Assembly: GCF_000315625.1 (NCBI RefSeq)
Contig: NW_005434574.1
Location: forward strand, 9,410 to 29,480
DNA: 20,071 nt
Source: Guillardia theta CCMP2712
Taxonomy: Eukaryota; Cryptophyceae; Pyrenomonadales; Geminigeraceae
Direction: 5' to 3'
In this document: positions 9,825 to 18,922 of the stretch, in pieces
How the letters are laid out: the number at the start of each line of letters is the position of its first letter
Numbering within the stretch: position 1 is the stretch's first letter
The notes under the pieces: model-generated
Database searches by the model: none
What the model was told of the DNA's origin: nothing
What the model saw: the letters and a program-made list of their open reading frames with translations, nothing else
Program-made: the position numbers and the translations under genes

Positions 9825-10469
9825 GCTCGTCGCCGCTGAAGCTGCAGGAGCGACCTAGGAGGAGGGAGCGACCTGCTTCCAGAGCTGCCGAGATGACCTG
9901 CAGAGCAGGAGCGTCAGGGGGCGGAGGGTCTCGAGGCGACGGTGGCAGCAGAGCATGAGAATGCGGCAAGGGGGGAGCGGAGCGGGGAAAGGAATGAGCA
10001 GGGGAGGCAGAATGGAGGGGAGATGGCGTGTGGGAGTGCTGGCCATCCTTCACAAGAGCAAATCAGGCACGAGCTGCAGGACCGCAAGGAGGGGTGCACA
10101 GGCTGAGCTGGGAAGATGGCGGGTGGGAGGGAGGAAGTAAGAATGTGGGGAGGAGAGGAGGATAGGGAGAGAAGAGGCCTCAAGGCATCCCAGATCGTAG
10201 GGAATGATCCAGCAACCAGCCTGACCGCATCTAGGCTTTCAGGGAGCGAGCGCTGAGAGGGTATGATGGCTCAAACAGACGGAAAAGAAACGTCAAGAGG
10301 AGCCAGTAACAGCTACAAAGCTCAAGCGCTCAGACGATGATGATGGCAGAAGGAAACACGAGGGACCTCAGGTAAGATGCAGCATCACATACAGCAGTAG
10401 CGAGAAACATGCTAGCTGGCCGAGGGAGAGAATGGAGAAAGAAAAGCAGAAACACAGGTAGGTGAAGCG
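9825..10469 (-). promoter_or_regulatory. 5' flank of copy 1, shared with copy 2
   Basis: About 645 bp upstream of the ATG lie inside the duplicated arm, so both copies probably share proximal promoter and leader. On the sense strand it is pyrimidine-rich and contains CTGACGCTCCTGCTCTGCAG, a good branch-acceptor pair, so the leader may contain an intron. No TATA box is evident. The opposite strand also shows splice-like signals (see findings). Confidence 0.4.
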
Positions 10470-10529
10470 CGAGCGAGGTGGAGGGTAAGGAGCAGGAGGT
10501 GTTTGTGATGTTGGAGAAGGATGAGGACT

Positions 10530-10530
<1 letters not shown>

Positions 10531-10600
<70 letters not shown>
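10531..10600 (+). repeat. (GCAGGA)n hexanucleotide repeat, about 11.7 units
   Basis: A perfect 70-bp GCAGGA array just inside the left inner edge of the inverted duplication. It falls in the unique spacer and has no counterpart on the right side. Confidence 0.95.
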
Positions 10601-10601
<1 letters not shown>

Positions 10602-10661
10602 GCTTTACACTACTCTTGTTCATTCCGGGGAACGCACTTATCTTTACTACACGTTCTTTTA

Positions 10662-11466
10662 CTTAACTTTCGTCTTATCTTCACCTATAATGATCCCCGG
10701 AACTTCGGAACCCCCGGCCGCCGGCCCGTCACGTCCGGGTCACCAGGCCAAGTCAGGCTCTCATCCGATGATCGTATGCCAGCCGTCACGGTGCCAGCCT
10801 GTCAGTTGGCGCCGAGTTAACAAACTTGAAAACTCTCCCAGTGTAAAACCACTGAGACGACGGACCCGGGCCTACTCCGCGGTTTCAACCAGGCGGCAAT
10901 GTAGCACAGAGACCAACTTGAAGAGACCTTCCTAGCCGTCTTGCTAAGACGATCTTCTCATGTCCGATCTGGATGCTTGGGTTTCAAGTTTGGCACATCC
11001 TAGCGTACAGTCTATCTCTCATGTGCGGGGCCTCAGTCACGAGTCCCGACGGTAGTTCCGAAGGAGTCCGATCCGAGGCTCCGGACTTGCCAGCCTTGAA
11101 GCGGCTTTCAGTGACTCCGAAAGTTAACTGAGTTAACCCGGCCCTTTGAGGCGCGGCGGCCTCAGCCGTCGGCACAGACCGTCGGACGACGGCGCCGAGT
11201 ACTAAATGAGTAGTACCGCCGGAGTCACAGGTACGGTAGGACTCCGGAAGTTCCCGAGTCCCGGCCGCCCGGCCCGGCCCGGCCCGGGATCATCGGATCC
11301 GGGACCGTCAGACTGAGACTGAGATCCGAGACGATTCCGAGTATCGGGCCGGTGCCGCGGCCGGGCGCCGAGCAGCGGCCCGGGGCGGGCCGGGCAACGG
11401 CCGGGCCCGGCAGGCGCCGCTCGGGAGTCAGCTGCAGACGTTGACTCAAGTTTAGCGAAGTTAACC
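10662..11466. repeat. GC-rich palindromic island B
   Basis: The same style as islands A and C: words such as GTGACTCCGA, GGCCGGG, CCGTCGGACGACGG and a GGCCC run at about 11261-11288. The edges carry TTAACTTTCG (10664-10673) and, inverted, CGAAGTTAA (11456-11464), a near-matching terminal inverted repeat. No coding capacity is credible. Confidence 0.4.
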
Positions 11467-11479
11467 TACTAGGGTCCGT

Positions 11480-11650
11480 TTGCTGGTCATTTCTTGAATT
11501 ATCCAAGGGGTTGCATCTCTGTCATATGTTCATGTACAATATGAACCATTTGATCAATCAATGTAATATTGACATTATATATTGAAAATTCAGAGAATAT
11601 TTTGAGAGAAATTTTCATAATGGTCAAAATTTATCTCTCATTTGACCCCC
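11480..11650. other. AT-rich block in the spacer
   Basis: Contrasts sharply with the GC-rich island beside it. It contains GTTCAT-GTACAAT-ATGAAC (inverted repeat, 11528-11546) and several TATA/AATATT words. The 11-mer GTTCATGTACA at 11528-11538 is also in every full minisatellite unit at 5896-6383. Confidence 0.5.
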
Positions 11651-12569
11651 TATGAAAATCTCCTCACGAAAGATCCACCCCACCCCTACAGCCTTCAGGT
11701 CCGCCTTGCCAAGAAGTTTCTCACCCACATCACTTGGATTGAATACCACCCCATCTTTTGACTGTATAAAGCAGGGTCCAGGAGGTAAGGGGTGGTACCG
11801 TAGACTGCTGGTTCATGGCGCAGCAGCCGCCTTGCTAGGAAAGGAAGCGACTACAGCTCCAGCAGCTGCTTCCTGCCCCAAACCCTCTCCAGCACCTTCC
11901 TGTCCCTCATCCTCATCCTCCTCTTCCTACTCCTGCTCTCACGCTTCACCTACCTGTGTTTCTGCTTTTCTTTCTCCATTCTCTCCCTCGGCCAGCTAGC
12001 ATGTTTCTCGCTGCTGCTGTGTGTGATGCTGCATCTTACCTGAGGTCCCTCGTGTTTCCTTCTGCCATCATCATCGTCTGAGCGCTTGAGCTTTGTAGCT
12101 GTTACTGGCTCCTCTTGACGTTTCTTTTCCGTCTGTTTGAGCCATCATACCCTCTCAGCGCTCGCTCCCTGAAAGCCTAGATGCGGTCAGGCTGGCTGCT
12201 GGATCATTCCCTACGATCTGGGATGCCTTGAGGCCTCTTCTCTCCCTATCCTCCTCTCCTCCCCACATTCTTACTTCCTCCCTCCCACCCGCCATCTTCC
12301 CAGCTCAGCCTGTTGCGGTCCTGCAGCTCGTGCCTGATTTGCTCTTGTGAAGGATGGCCAGCACTCCCACACGCCATCTCCCCTCCATTCTGCCTCCCCT
12401 GCTCATTCCTTTCCCCGCTCCGCTCCCCCCTTGCCGCATTCTCATGCTCTGCTGCCACCGTCGCCTCGAGACCCTCCGCCCCCTGACGCTCCTGCTCTGC
12501 AGGTCATCTCGGCAGCTCTGGAAGCAGGTCGCTCCCTCCTCCTAGGTCGCTCCTGCAGCTTCAGTGGCG

Positions 12570-15500
12570 ATGAGCATGCCAGGAAAGCCGTCGAGCAGGA
12601 GCAACGACAACAAGTGCAAGCACAGCCCTTCGCAATGGCGCTCGTCCAACGTCCTCACGCCTGCGATCTGCAAGCTGATGCTCGGTCGAAGCAGCGACCG
12701 CGAGATCAGCCACGCGATGGAGCACTTCAGTCAGATCGGGCAATGCCAGTGCGGGAAGAAGGTGATCCTCTGCAAGGTCTGTCCTCTCTCCGGCGACAAG
12801 CTCGCCGAGGGCCTTCCCAAGCTCTGCGGTCAGAGGCTGCCCAACCCCATCACGGTAGACAACCGAGCGTCGAGGAACGCGGTCGAGTCGCACTCCAACG
12901 GTGCCTTCCACAAGTACTGGAAGGATCTCCACGACAAGATGCTGCGCGAGCGGAGCAGTCAGAGCGAGTCACCCGATGACTGTCTGGACGGGGCCTTGTG
13001 CTCGCCCTTCGTGGCAGAGTCTGGAGGCTCCTACTCGTCGCCGGATAGCGATCTCTTCGCGTGTCTGGCTGCTTCAGCCTCGATGATGCACGAGGAGGAA
13101 GCTCTCGATCAGAGCTCCTCCTGGCACCTCGACCCCATCCCCTCCGTCAGCTACTGCCCGCCCGACGACTCGCAGCCCCGCTGCAGCCTCTGGCTTCCTG
13201 CTGCCGAGCCGAGCGCGACGCAAGCAGAGAGCCAGGCTCATCAGAGCCTCTGCGACAACGACAGCCCCTGTGAAAGCGCCAACCCCACGCCCAGCTCGGA
13301 GGCAGCTGTGAGCTCAGAGGACACGTGGTTCGCGCTCAAGGCCAAGCTCTTGCGAGAGCAGAACCTTAAGACCGCCTCAGACTCGACCTGGACGCCCTTC
13401 CCGCACCTGCCCGCGTCACCCTGGAGCTCGGAGCAAGCGACCGGCAACGGCACGAGGAGGGACGGCAGGGGGGCTGGAGGGGAGAAGATCTTGCCGGCGA
13501 TCAACCTCGACTATGACTACTTCTCCTACGTGAAGCTGCACGGGCTGTCCAACGGCTGGCCTGACTTTGTGTTCCAAGAAGACTTCATGAAGCCCTCCTT
13601 GCACGAGGTCGTCGCCTACGCCAAGAAGCACAAGCACCTGCCCGGAGTGATCCCCGAGAAGAGCGTCCACGCCGGTGACTTCTCGTGCCAGCGAGAGATC
13701 GCGAGTGTCTTGCAGTACGTGGAGATGCTGGTGCTGTGGGCGAAAGAGCTGAGCGACTGCAACAAGCTGCTGGAGGAGCAGATCGGGCAGTTCAAGAAGG
13801 CGCATGCGACAGGAGACGAGAGGGAGCTTATGATGAAGGTGTCGAAGCTGCTGAGCAACATCGTCACCAAGAAATGCATCCAGCAGCTTCAGCTCTCGAG
13901 GCCTCAGGGAGCCGAGCTGCTGCAGTGGATGCGGGAGAACGGCTTGATCTGCTTTGCCCGCGTCTTCTCCAAGAACGGGCTCTACTCGCTCGAGCATGTG
14001 GCAAAACTGGACCAGCAGGACTGCGAGAGCCTCACGTGCTCGCTGGAGAGTCTAGGGTCTGTGGGGAAGCGGATCGAGCTGCAGCTGGCGGTGCAGCATC
14101 TGAGAGGAGACATGCGAGCCAAGGACATGAACTACAGGCTAGAGAAGTTCAACGACTCCAAGGTCCCTGTCTTCACCGCCTGGTCGAGCTTGAGCGCCAC
14201 AGAGATCATCTTGTCGAAAGTTTACTTCCAAACCTTGTTCTGTTTCTACGGACTTCTTTGCACATCTCAGACATTCAGGTCCATGTCAGAGCCCATGCAC
14301 TCATGGTACGGCATTACTAACAGATCCACACCAGCATGGTGTATAGTCTTCCTACACTGGCCCTGTGGTGTGATCAAGGGAGCCTTGTGGCTCAAGGCAG
14401 TGTATGACGCCAGGTACAACTCCCCCCACCAGGCTTACCTCACGACTGTCTTGAACTTGAAGGCTCAGATCTTCCAAACCTTCTGTCAGATCCTCACGGA
14501 GATAGTCCAGCTGCTGGGGGGCTGGCATGACAAGACCGAGCCATGGACGCTGCACAAGAGCCTGACGCGGGGGTTTCTGTTCGAGTACTTCTCCCTCGCT
14601 CCCTTCATGCTTGTCATGGCCTACCTGTTTGTCAACCGTCAGGACCTGATCGTGAAGTTCATGGCGCTTCTTGGGGTGCAGCAGTGCCTTGTGCTGGCGC
14701 CAGTGCACCTTGCTCAAGCTTCGATGCTGAGAGCGTTCTACAACTTGGCTTCAGGTCTTGTGTTCTGGTTTGCGTACTTCACTTGCACGACTCTCAAGTG
14801 GAGCATCAAGAAGAAAGCGTCGAGGAGAGTCAATGGCGACAAGAAGAAGTATGCCGAGCAGTGGTCTCGTCTGCTGCAAGTGCCAGCCAACCAGGCGATA
14901 GTGACGAGGCTCATCGCGAGGACCGAGAGGATCGAGCAGACGGTCGACCGGGAGTATCGGGCCTGCTTCGCTGCTGCGACCATGACGAGGAGCTGGAGGT
15001 TTCGGAGTCTCTTCCTGGAGCCTGTAGGGAGGTTCTCCTTCAAGGGGAAGGTCCGCCAGCAGACCAACAACTTCGGTCAGCTCTTCTGGCAAGCCTCGAG
15101 TGTCAACGATCACTTCCACGAGTTCTTGGCCGACCTGCTCAAGAAGAACCTCTGCCATGACCTCAACCCCTCCCACCCAGCCGTCTCTCACGGCGAGCAG
15201 CAGCTCAGGCCCGAGCTTCGCTTCCTACAGCGCGCCTCTCTGAGGGGAGAGGTCAGGGTGGACACGTGGGACAACCTCATCTTCGTGCGAGGGCCCATCA
15301 AGCAGCCCGAGCGAGCCATCCAGAAGTGCGTCAGGATCTATGGGAGAGACTCTGCCTGCCTCACCGACCTCGTGCGAGCGACTGTGGTGGTGGAGCAGCT
15401 GGAGCAGGTGGAGCAGCTGCTGGCGTTCCTCGAGAGCATCTCCGTCATCGGCACCAAGCAGGAGCGGAGAGGAGGGAAGCAGCAGCAGCAGCAGCAGCAG

Positions 15501-15870
15501 CAGTCTCCTTCAAGTCAGCCCTTGTTCCGCATCGTGCGCGTCAAGAACAGGTTCTCGGACTCGAGCCGCTACTACGAGCCGGAGAACGCGTACCGGAACC
15601 TGTCGATCAACCTGGAGGTGGGCTGGGTCTTCGAGGAGGAGCAGTGTAAGTTCCTGCCGGTCAGCGAGTGGGACCTCAAGATGGCTGAGACCCACATCTG
15701 CGAGCTCCAGGTAAGACGCTGCCCGCCCCCAGCTGCTGTCCTGCTGCTTGTGAGGGGGAGGGGGGGGAGCGTTGACGAGTGAGGTGCAGGTACATCTGCT
15801 GTCGCTCTACGAGCAGTACCAGGAGGGATCCAAGAACTACGTGCTATGGCGCGACATGCTCACCAGATAG
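12570..15870 (+). CDS. SAM-like / multi-pass membrane / RelA-SpoT-like protein, copy 2
   Basis: Exons 12570-15710 and 15790-15870; 1073 aa from ATG 12570, or 1071 aa from ATG 12576, the only start also present in copy 1 (where 12570 corresponds to ACG). Domain order is that of copy 1: Cys-rich start, acidic Ser-rich region, SAM-like segment, four or five membrane segments, basic linker, and a RelA/SpoT-like C-terminus retaining the aligned Asp and Glu and the same Q8. Differences noted from copy 1 in the long exon: CGQRLP for CGPRLP, PIPSV for PILSV, MALLGV for MALVGV, VHLAQ for VHFAQ, FLQRAS for FLKRAS. Most are mild and the frame is intact, suggesting a recent duplication with both copies expressed or kept alike by conversion. 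Function unknown; a membrane-anchored nucleotide-signalling or RNA-related role is inference only. Confidence 0.75.
15711..15789 (+). other. Intron of copy 2 (79 nt)
   Basis: Donor CAG|GTAAGA, acceptor GTGCAG|G, phase 0. Without splicing the frame ends at 15782 in a Gly/Arg tail; with splicing it gains the conserved VHLLSLYEQYQ...LWRDMLTR end. Confidence 0.85.
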
Positions 15871-15940
15871 CCCAGCTGAGTAGCCGTAACGATTGGACCT
15901 TGTGATGCTTGTGCGTGTATGCTGAAGTTTTATCAGCTCA

Positions 15941-16274
15941 CAAAGTTAAGCTCAGCAAACTGAGATACAGTTGTATTGGCTACTGCGGCATCACAAAGTC
16001 CGAAACTGCCCGCGGTCGCTGCGGCCCAGTAAGGCTGCCACTGGGCCACGTTACAAGTGTGCTGCTACCCAGCCTGCGCTCAGCCTCGGAGCCCGCCGGG
16101 GCTGCCAGTCGATCATGGCGGACTCTCACCGGCCCCGCTGGCCATGCCGCATGTTCACCCGGGGCCGGCGGCGTCTTTTCTCTTCTCGCCGTATCAGTGG
16201 CCGTCAGGGTCAAGCCTCCTTTACTCTCCTGGTTGTGAACGGTCCTCGTACTATACTAACTCTGCTTAACTTTG
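15941..16274. repeat. GC-rich island C with 11-bp terminal inverted repeat
   Basis: CAAAGTTAAGC (15941-15951) is the exact inverse of GCTTAACTTTG (16264-16274). They enclose a GC-rich block with words like those of islands A and B. The right end continues to TTAACTTTGAGTA (16266-16278), identical to 4995-5007. At 334 bp with short terminal repeats and no coding capacity it resembles a non-autonomous (MITE-like) element, but no target duplication is visible. GC-rich DNA of the same type resumes at about 16310-16430. Confidence 0.45.
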
Positions 16275-16440
16275 AGTAAAAATAGAAGGCTTGGAGCCTA
16301 GGCTGCTAGTCACACCGCGCGGCACCGTAGTATCAAGTTCAGCCGCGGTCAGTGAGGTCACTGACGGTCACTGAGCCCGCAGGGACCGGCCGGGCCCCGC
16401 CGGTTGAGCCGGTCGCCACCAAAGTAGTACGGTTAAGTAG

Positions 16441-16941
16441 TAGTGCTGACGGTAATACTCTTTATTGACTGAAAAAGAAGGGCAAACCGGAGCAAACAAA
16501 GGAGGGAAAGAATAGAGGCCACAAACCCGCCTCAATAAAATACTAGGAAAGGAAGGAGGCAGAAAACCGCTGCAAGCGACGGCACTGCCGCATGCCGTGA
16601 CGACAAGCAGGGGAACAAGGATCAGGACAAAGAGCAGAAGCGCAAGGCTCCTGCGAGGAGGACGGCAAGACCCATACGAGAGCGATACTGCCGAAACAGG
16701 CGAGCACGCAAACGATGAAAGCCAGGTTCCGAAGTTCCAGGCTGTGTCCCTGCTAGCACCCGCCCGGGCCCGCCCGGCTGAAACGTAGAACCCCACTAGT
16801 TCTATGATTCAATGATTACCAAGTAATTCTGTCTTTTATGTAATTATATTCAATTAGCTGAGGCAGGCTTGAATTTTCTATTCGCTTCAAAAATAAATAA
16901 TTTTAAAGAGCAATTGACAAAAGGCGAATCACGAGGGCGGC
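16441..16941. other. Intergenic region upstream of PRORP
   Basis: Up to about 16800 there is no clear gene. A minus-strand open frame (16796-16368) contains one hydrophobic stretch (LALLLFVLILVPLLVV) but ends in repeat-derived sequence, so it is not called. The last 140 bases before the PRORP start are notably AT-rich (TTATATTCAATTAG, AAAAATAAATAATTTT) and probably hold the PRORP promoter. Confidence 0.5.
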
Positions 16942-18876
16942 ATGGCGACCAAGAAAGGATCGCAGGCGTTGCGCATGTACGTGTCGAAGATACGACAGGC
17001 GGTGAGGGAGGGGAAGGTAGAAGATGGTCTTGCTCTCCTGCGCGAGATGCTCTCCCTCGGTCATCAGCCTCCTTCCTTCGTCTTCTCTCATGTCCTCTAC
17101 CTCCTTGAGACTCAGGGGCCTTCGAGGTTCGGGGATGTTCAGGAGCTCATGAAGGTCATGAAGGAGCAGAACGTGCAGCCGGAGGAAGCGTTCTTCACTA
17201 CCCTCATTCGCTTCCACCTGGCCATGGGAAACCCTTCGAGCGCGAGGGAGGTGCTGGGGGAGATGATGAAGGCTGAAAATACTCTGCCGAAGCGAAGGAC
17301 GTTCCTCCCAGTGCTGGAGGCCGTCTGCGAGGGCGGGAACGAGGAGGAGGCGTTCAAGATGCTGACACTGATGCGCGAACTTGGCATCGTCATGGGGGAG
17401 TCCGAGTTCATCTACCTGGTCAAGCTCTGCTCGTTCGATTACGCTCGCCATCGCATGCCAGAGGTTCTGGAGGAGATGAGGCAGGTGCTCTACGGCATCC
17501 AGCAGCCTCTGGCGGAGGAGCTGAGAAATTGGTTTGAGAAGACGCACAACGTGAGCACGGGACGCATCACTGAGTTCGGCATGTGCTCCGTGTGCCAGGC
17601 GCGCCTTGGCATCGTGGATGTCAAGGAGGAGCAGGTTGCACGGATGTGCGAGGATTTAGAGAAGATGATTCAGTTGGATCTTGACGGCAAGAGCAACAGC
17701 CATGAGCTCGCACTCCAGGACAACGTCTTCCGCACGGGGACGCCGCAGGGGTTGAGGGGAGGAACGCACTTCAAGACGTTCAAGGCATGGCTGGAGAAGA
17801 ATGGGCCATGGGATGTGATAGTCGACGGGGCCAACGTAGGATACTACGGCCAGTCAGGGAACCAGAGGAGGGACCTACAGCTGAACTATCATCAGATAGA
17901 CCGAGTGATCCGCTCTCTGCAGAGGAGAGGACATAGCGTTCGGGTGTTGCTGATCCTGCATGCTCAGCATATCAAGAAGGCACGTCACAATCCAGACGCG
18001 CTGAAGATGGTAGAACGGTGGTTGTCGGAAGGAATCATATACGTGACACCATCTGGTATGAACGACGACTGGTTCTGGATCTATGCTGGGCTGTGGAGCA
18101 CAAGGAAGCTCAAGTCGACGCTGATCCTCTCCAACGATGGCATGCAAGATCACCATTACGCGCTGGTGGAAACCTCGAGGAAGTTCGGGGGGGAGGTGAA
18201 CAGCAAGAGGATGATGGCAGACACTATCAGCTACCACAAGGAGTTCCTTAAGTGGAAGGAAAGGCACTGGGTCACCTACGAATGGTCCCGCTCCGTAGGA
18301 AGGATAGTCTTCAACTTCCCACTCCCCTACTCCACGTGTATCCAGGGCAGTCTGGCCCAGCCTTCCCCATCCTCCTCCTCCTCCTCCTCCTCCTCCAAGT
18401 TGCAGGCCCGCAAGATTGACCAGCTGATCACGTCTGCTCTCAACACAAAACTTGAGGACGTGACGTGGCATTTTCCAATCGCAACATCGACTGAGGAAGA
18501 GTTGGAGGATGTGCCGAGGAGCAGCAAACACAAAGAACCTTCGGACCAGCTTCCTTTCTCTGTCACTAAGTCCTCGACCTGGTTATGCGCTGCTTCCAGG
18601 AGGAAATTCAGCAGCATCGCAGCCCCCTATAGACAGACCTCCTCCTCCTCCTCCTCCTCCTCCTCCTCTTCCCCTTCCCTACGTCCCTCCCTGCTCTCTC
18701 CCCTTCGTCCCCTACCCTCCTGCATCGATCGGAATTGGGCAGTCTTGAGGAGCAGCGGGAGTAGCAGGAAGATGATTATGTAAGATGCTGCTTGTTCGTT
18801 TGGCTTCCTGCCTTTGTTCCTGCCTTCTTGCTTGGCCTCCTTTCCCTCTGACTTGCTCTACTCTCAATGCTTTCAT

Positions 18877-18922
<46 letters not shown>

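Larger units (their letters stand above)
6513..10469 (-). repeat. Left arm of 3.95-kb inverted duplication
   Basis: The reverse complement matches 11942-15887 over its whole length at about 99% identity by eye, with scattered single-base changes and one obvious 11-bp indel (extra GTGCACCCCTC-like bases near 10090-10105). The outer edge is sharp at ACGGCTAC (6513); the inner edge is at GTGAAGCG (10469), where both copies run into unrelated purine-rich DNA. The arm holds one full gene, its 3' flank and about 650 bp of 5' flank. No target-site duplication or transposase was seen. Confidence 0.95.
10470..11941. other. Unique spacer between inverted arms
   Basis: 1472 bp with no supportable gene. 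In order: purine-rich DNA and the hexamer array (to 10600); a short AT-richer patch with TTCCGGGGA (10623-10631) facing TCCCCGGAA (10694-10702); GC-rich island B (about 10694-11470); an AT-rich block (about 11480-11650); and a stretch with TATAAA at 11764-11769, then Ser/Pro low-complexity frames to 11941. It must carry the distal promoter sequences of the two divergent genes. Confidence 0.6.
11942..15887 (+). repeat. Right arm of 3.95-kb inverted duplication
   Basis: Inverted partner of 6513-10469; it lacks the 11-bp insertion near 12313. The outer edge ends at GTAGCCGT (15887), after which the sequence differs from the left flank. Both intron and coding frame are intact, so neither copy is yet a pseudogene. 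Confidence 0.95.

Noticed and set aside
9421-10053. 210-aa frame overlapping the start of RelA/SpoT-like copy 1 (and its twin at 12347-12979)
   Set aside because: It runs in another frame of the same strand through real coding sequence and is Pro/Gln/Ala/Arg-rich. The domain-bearing frame is the 1071-aa one.
11652-11999. 115-aa plus-strand frame in the spacer, crossing the right-arm edge
   Set aside because: Mostly Ser/Pro/Ala low complexity, crosses the duplication boundary, and no homology was recognised. The nearby TATAAA may be chance.
6513-15887. DNA transposon or IS-like element with long terminal inverted repeats
   Set aside because: The repeated arms contain a host-type, intron-bearing gene rather than a transposase, the spacer has no transposase, and no target-site duplication was found at 6513/15887.
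16368-16796. 142-aa minus-strand frame with a hydrophobic, signal-like segment
   Set aside because: The C-terminal part is translated repeat island and there is no recognisable domain. The hydrophobic stretch alone is not enough.
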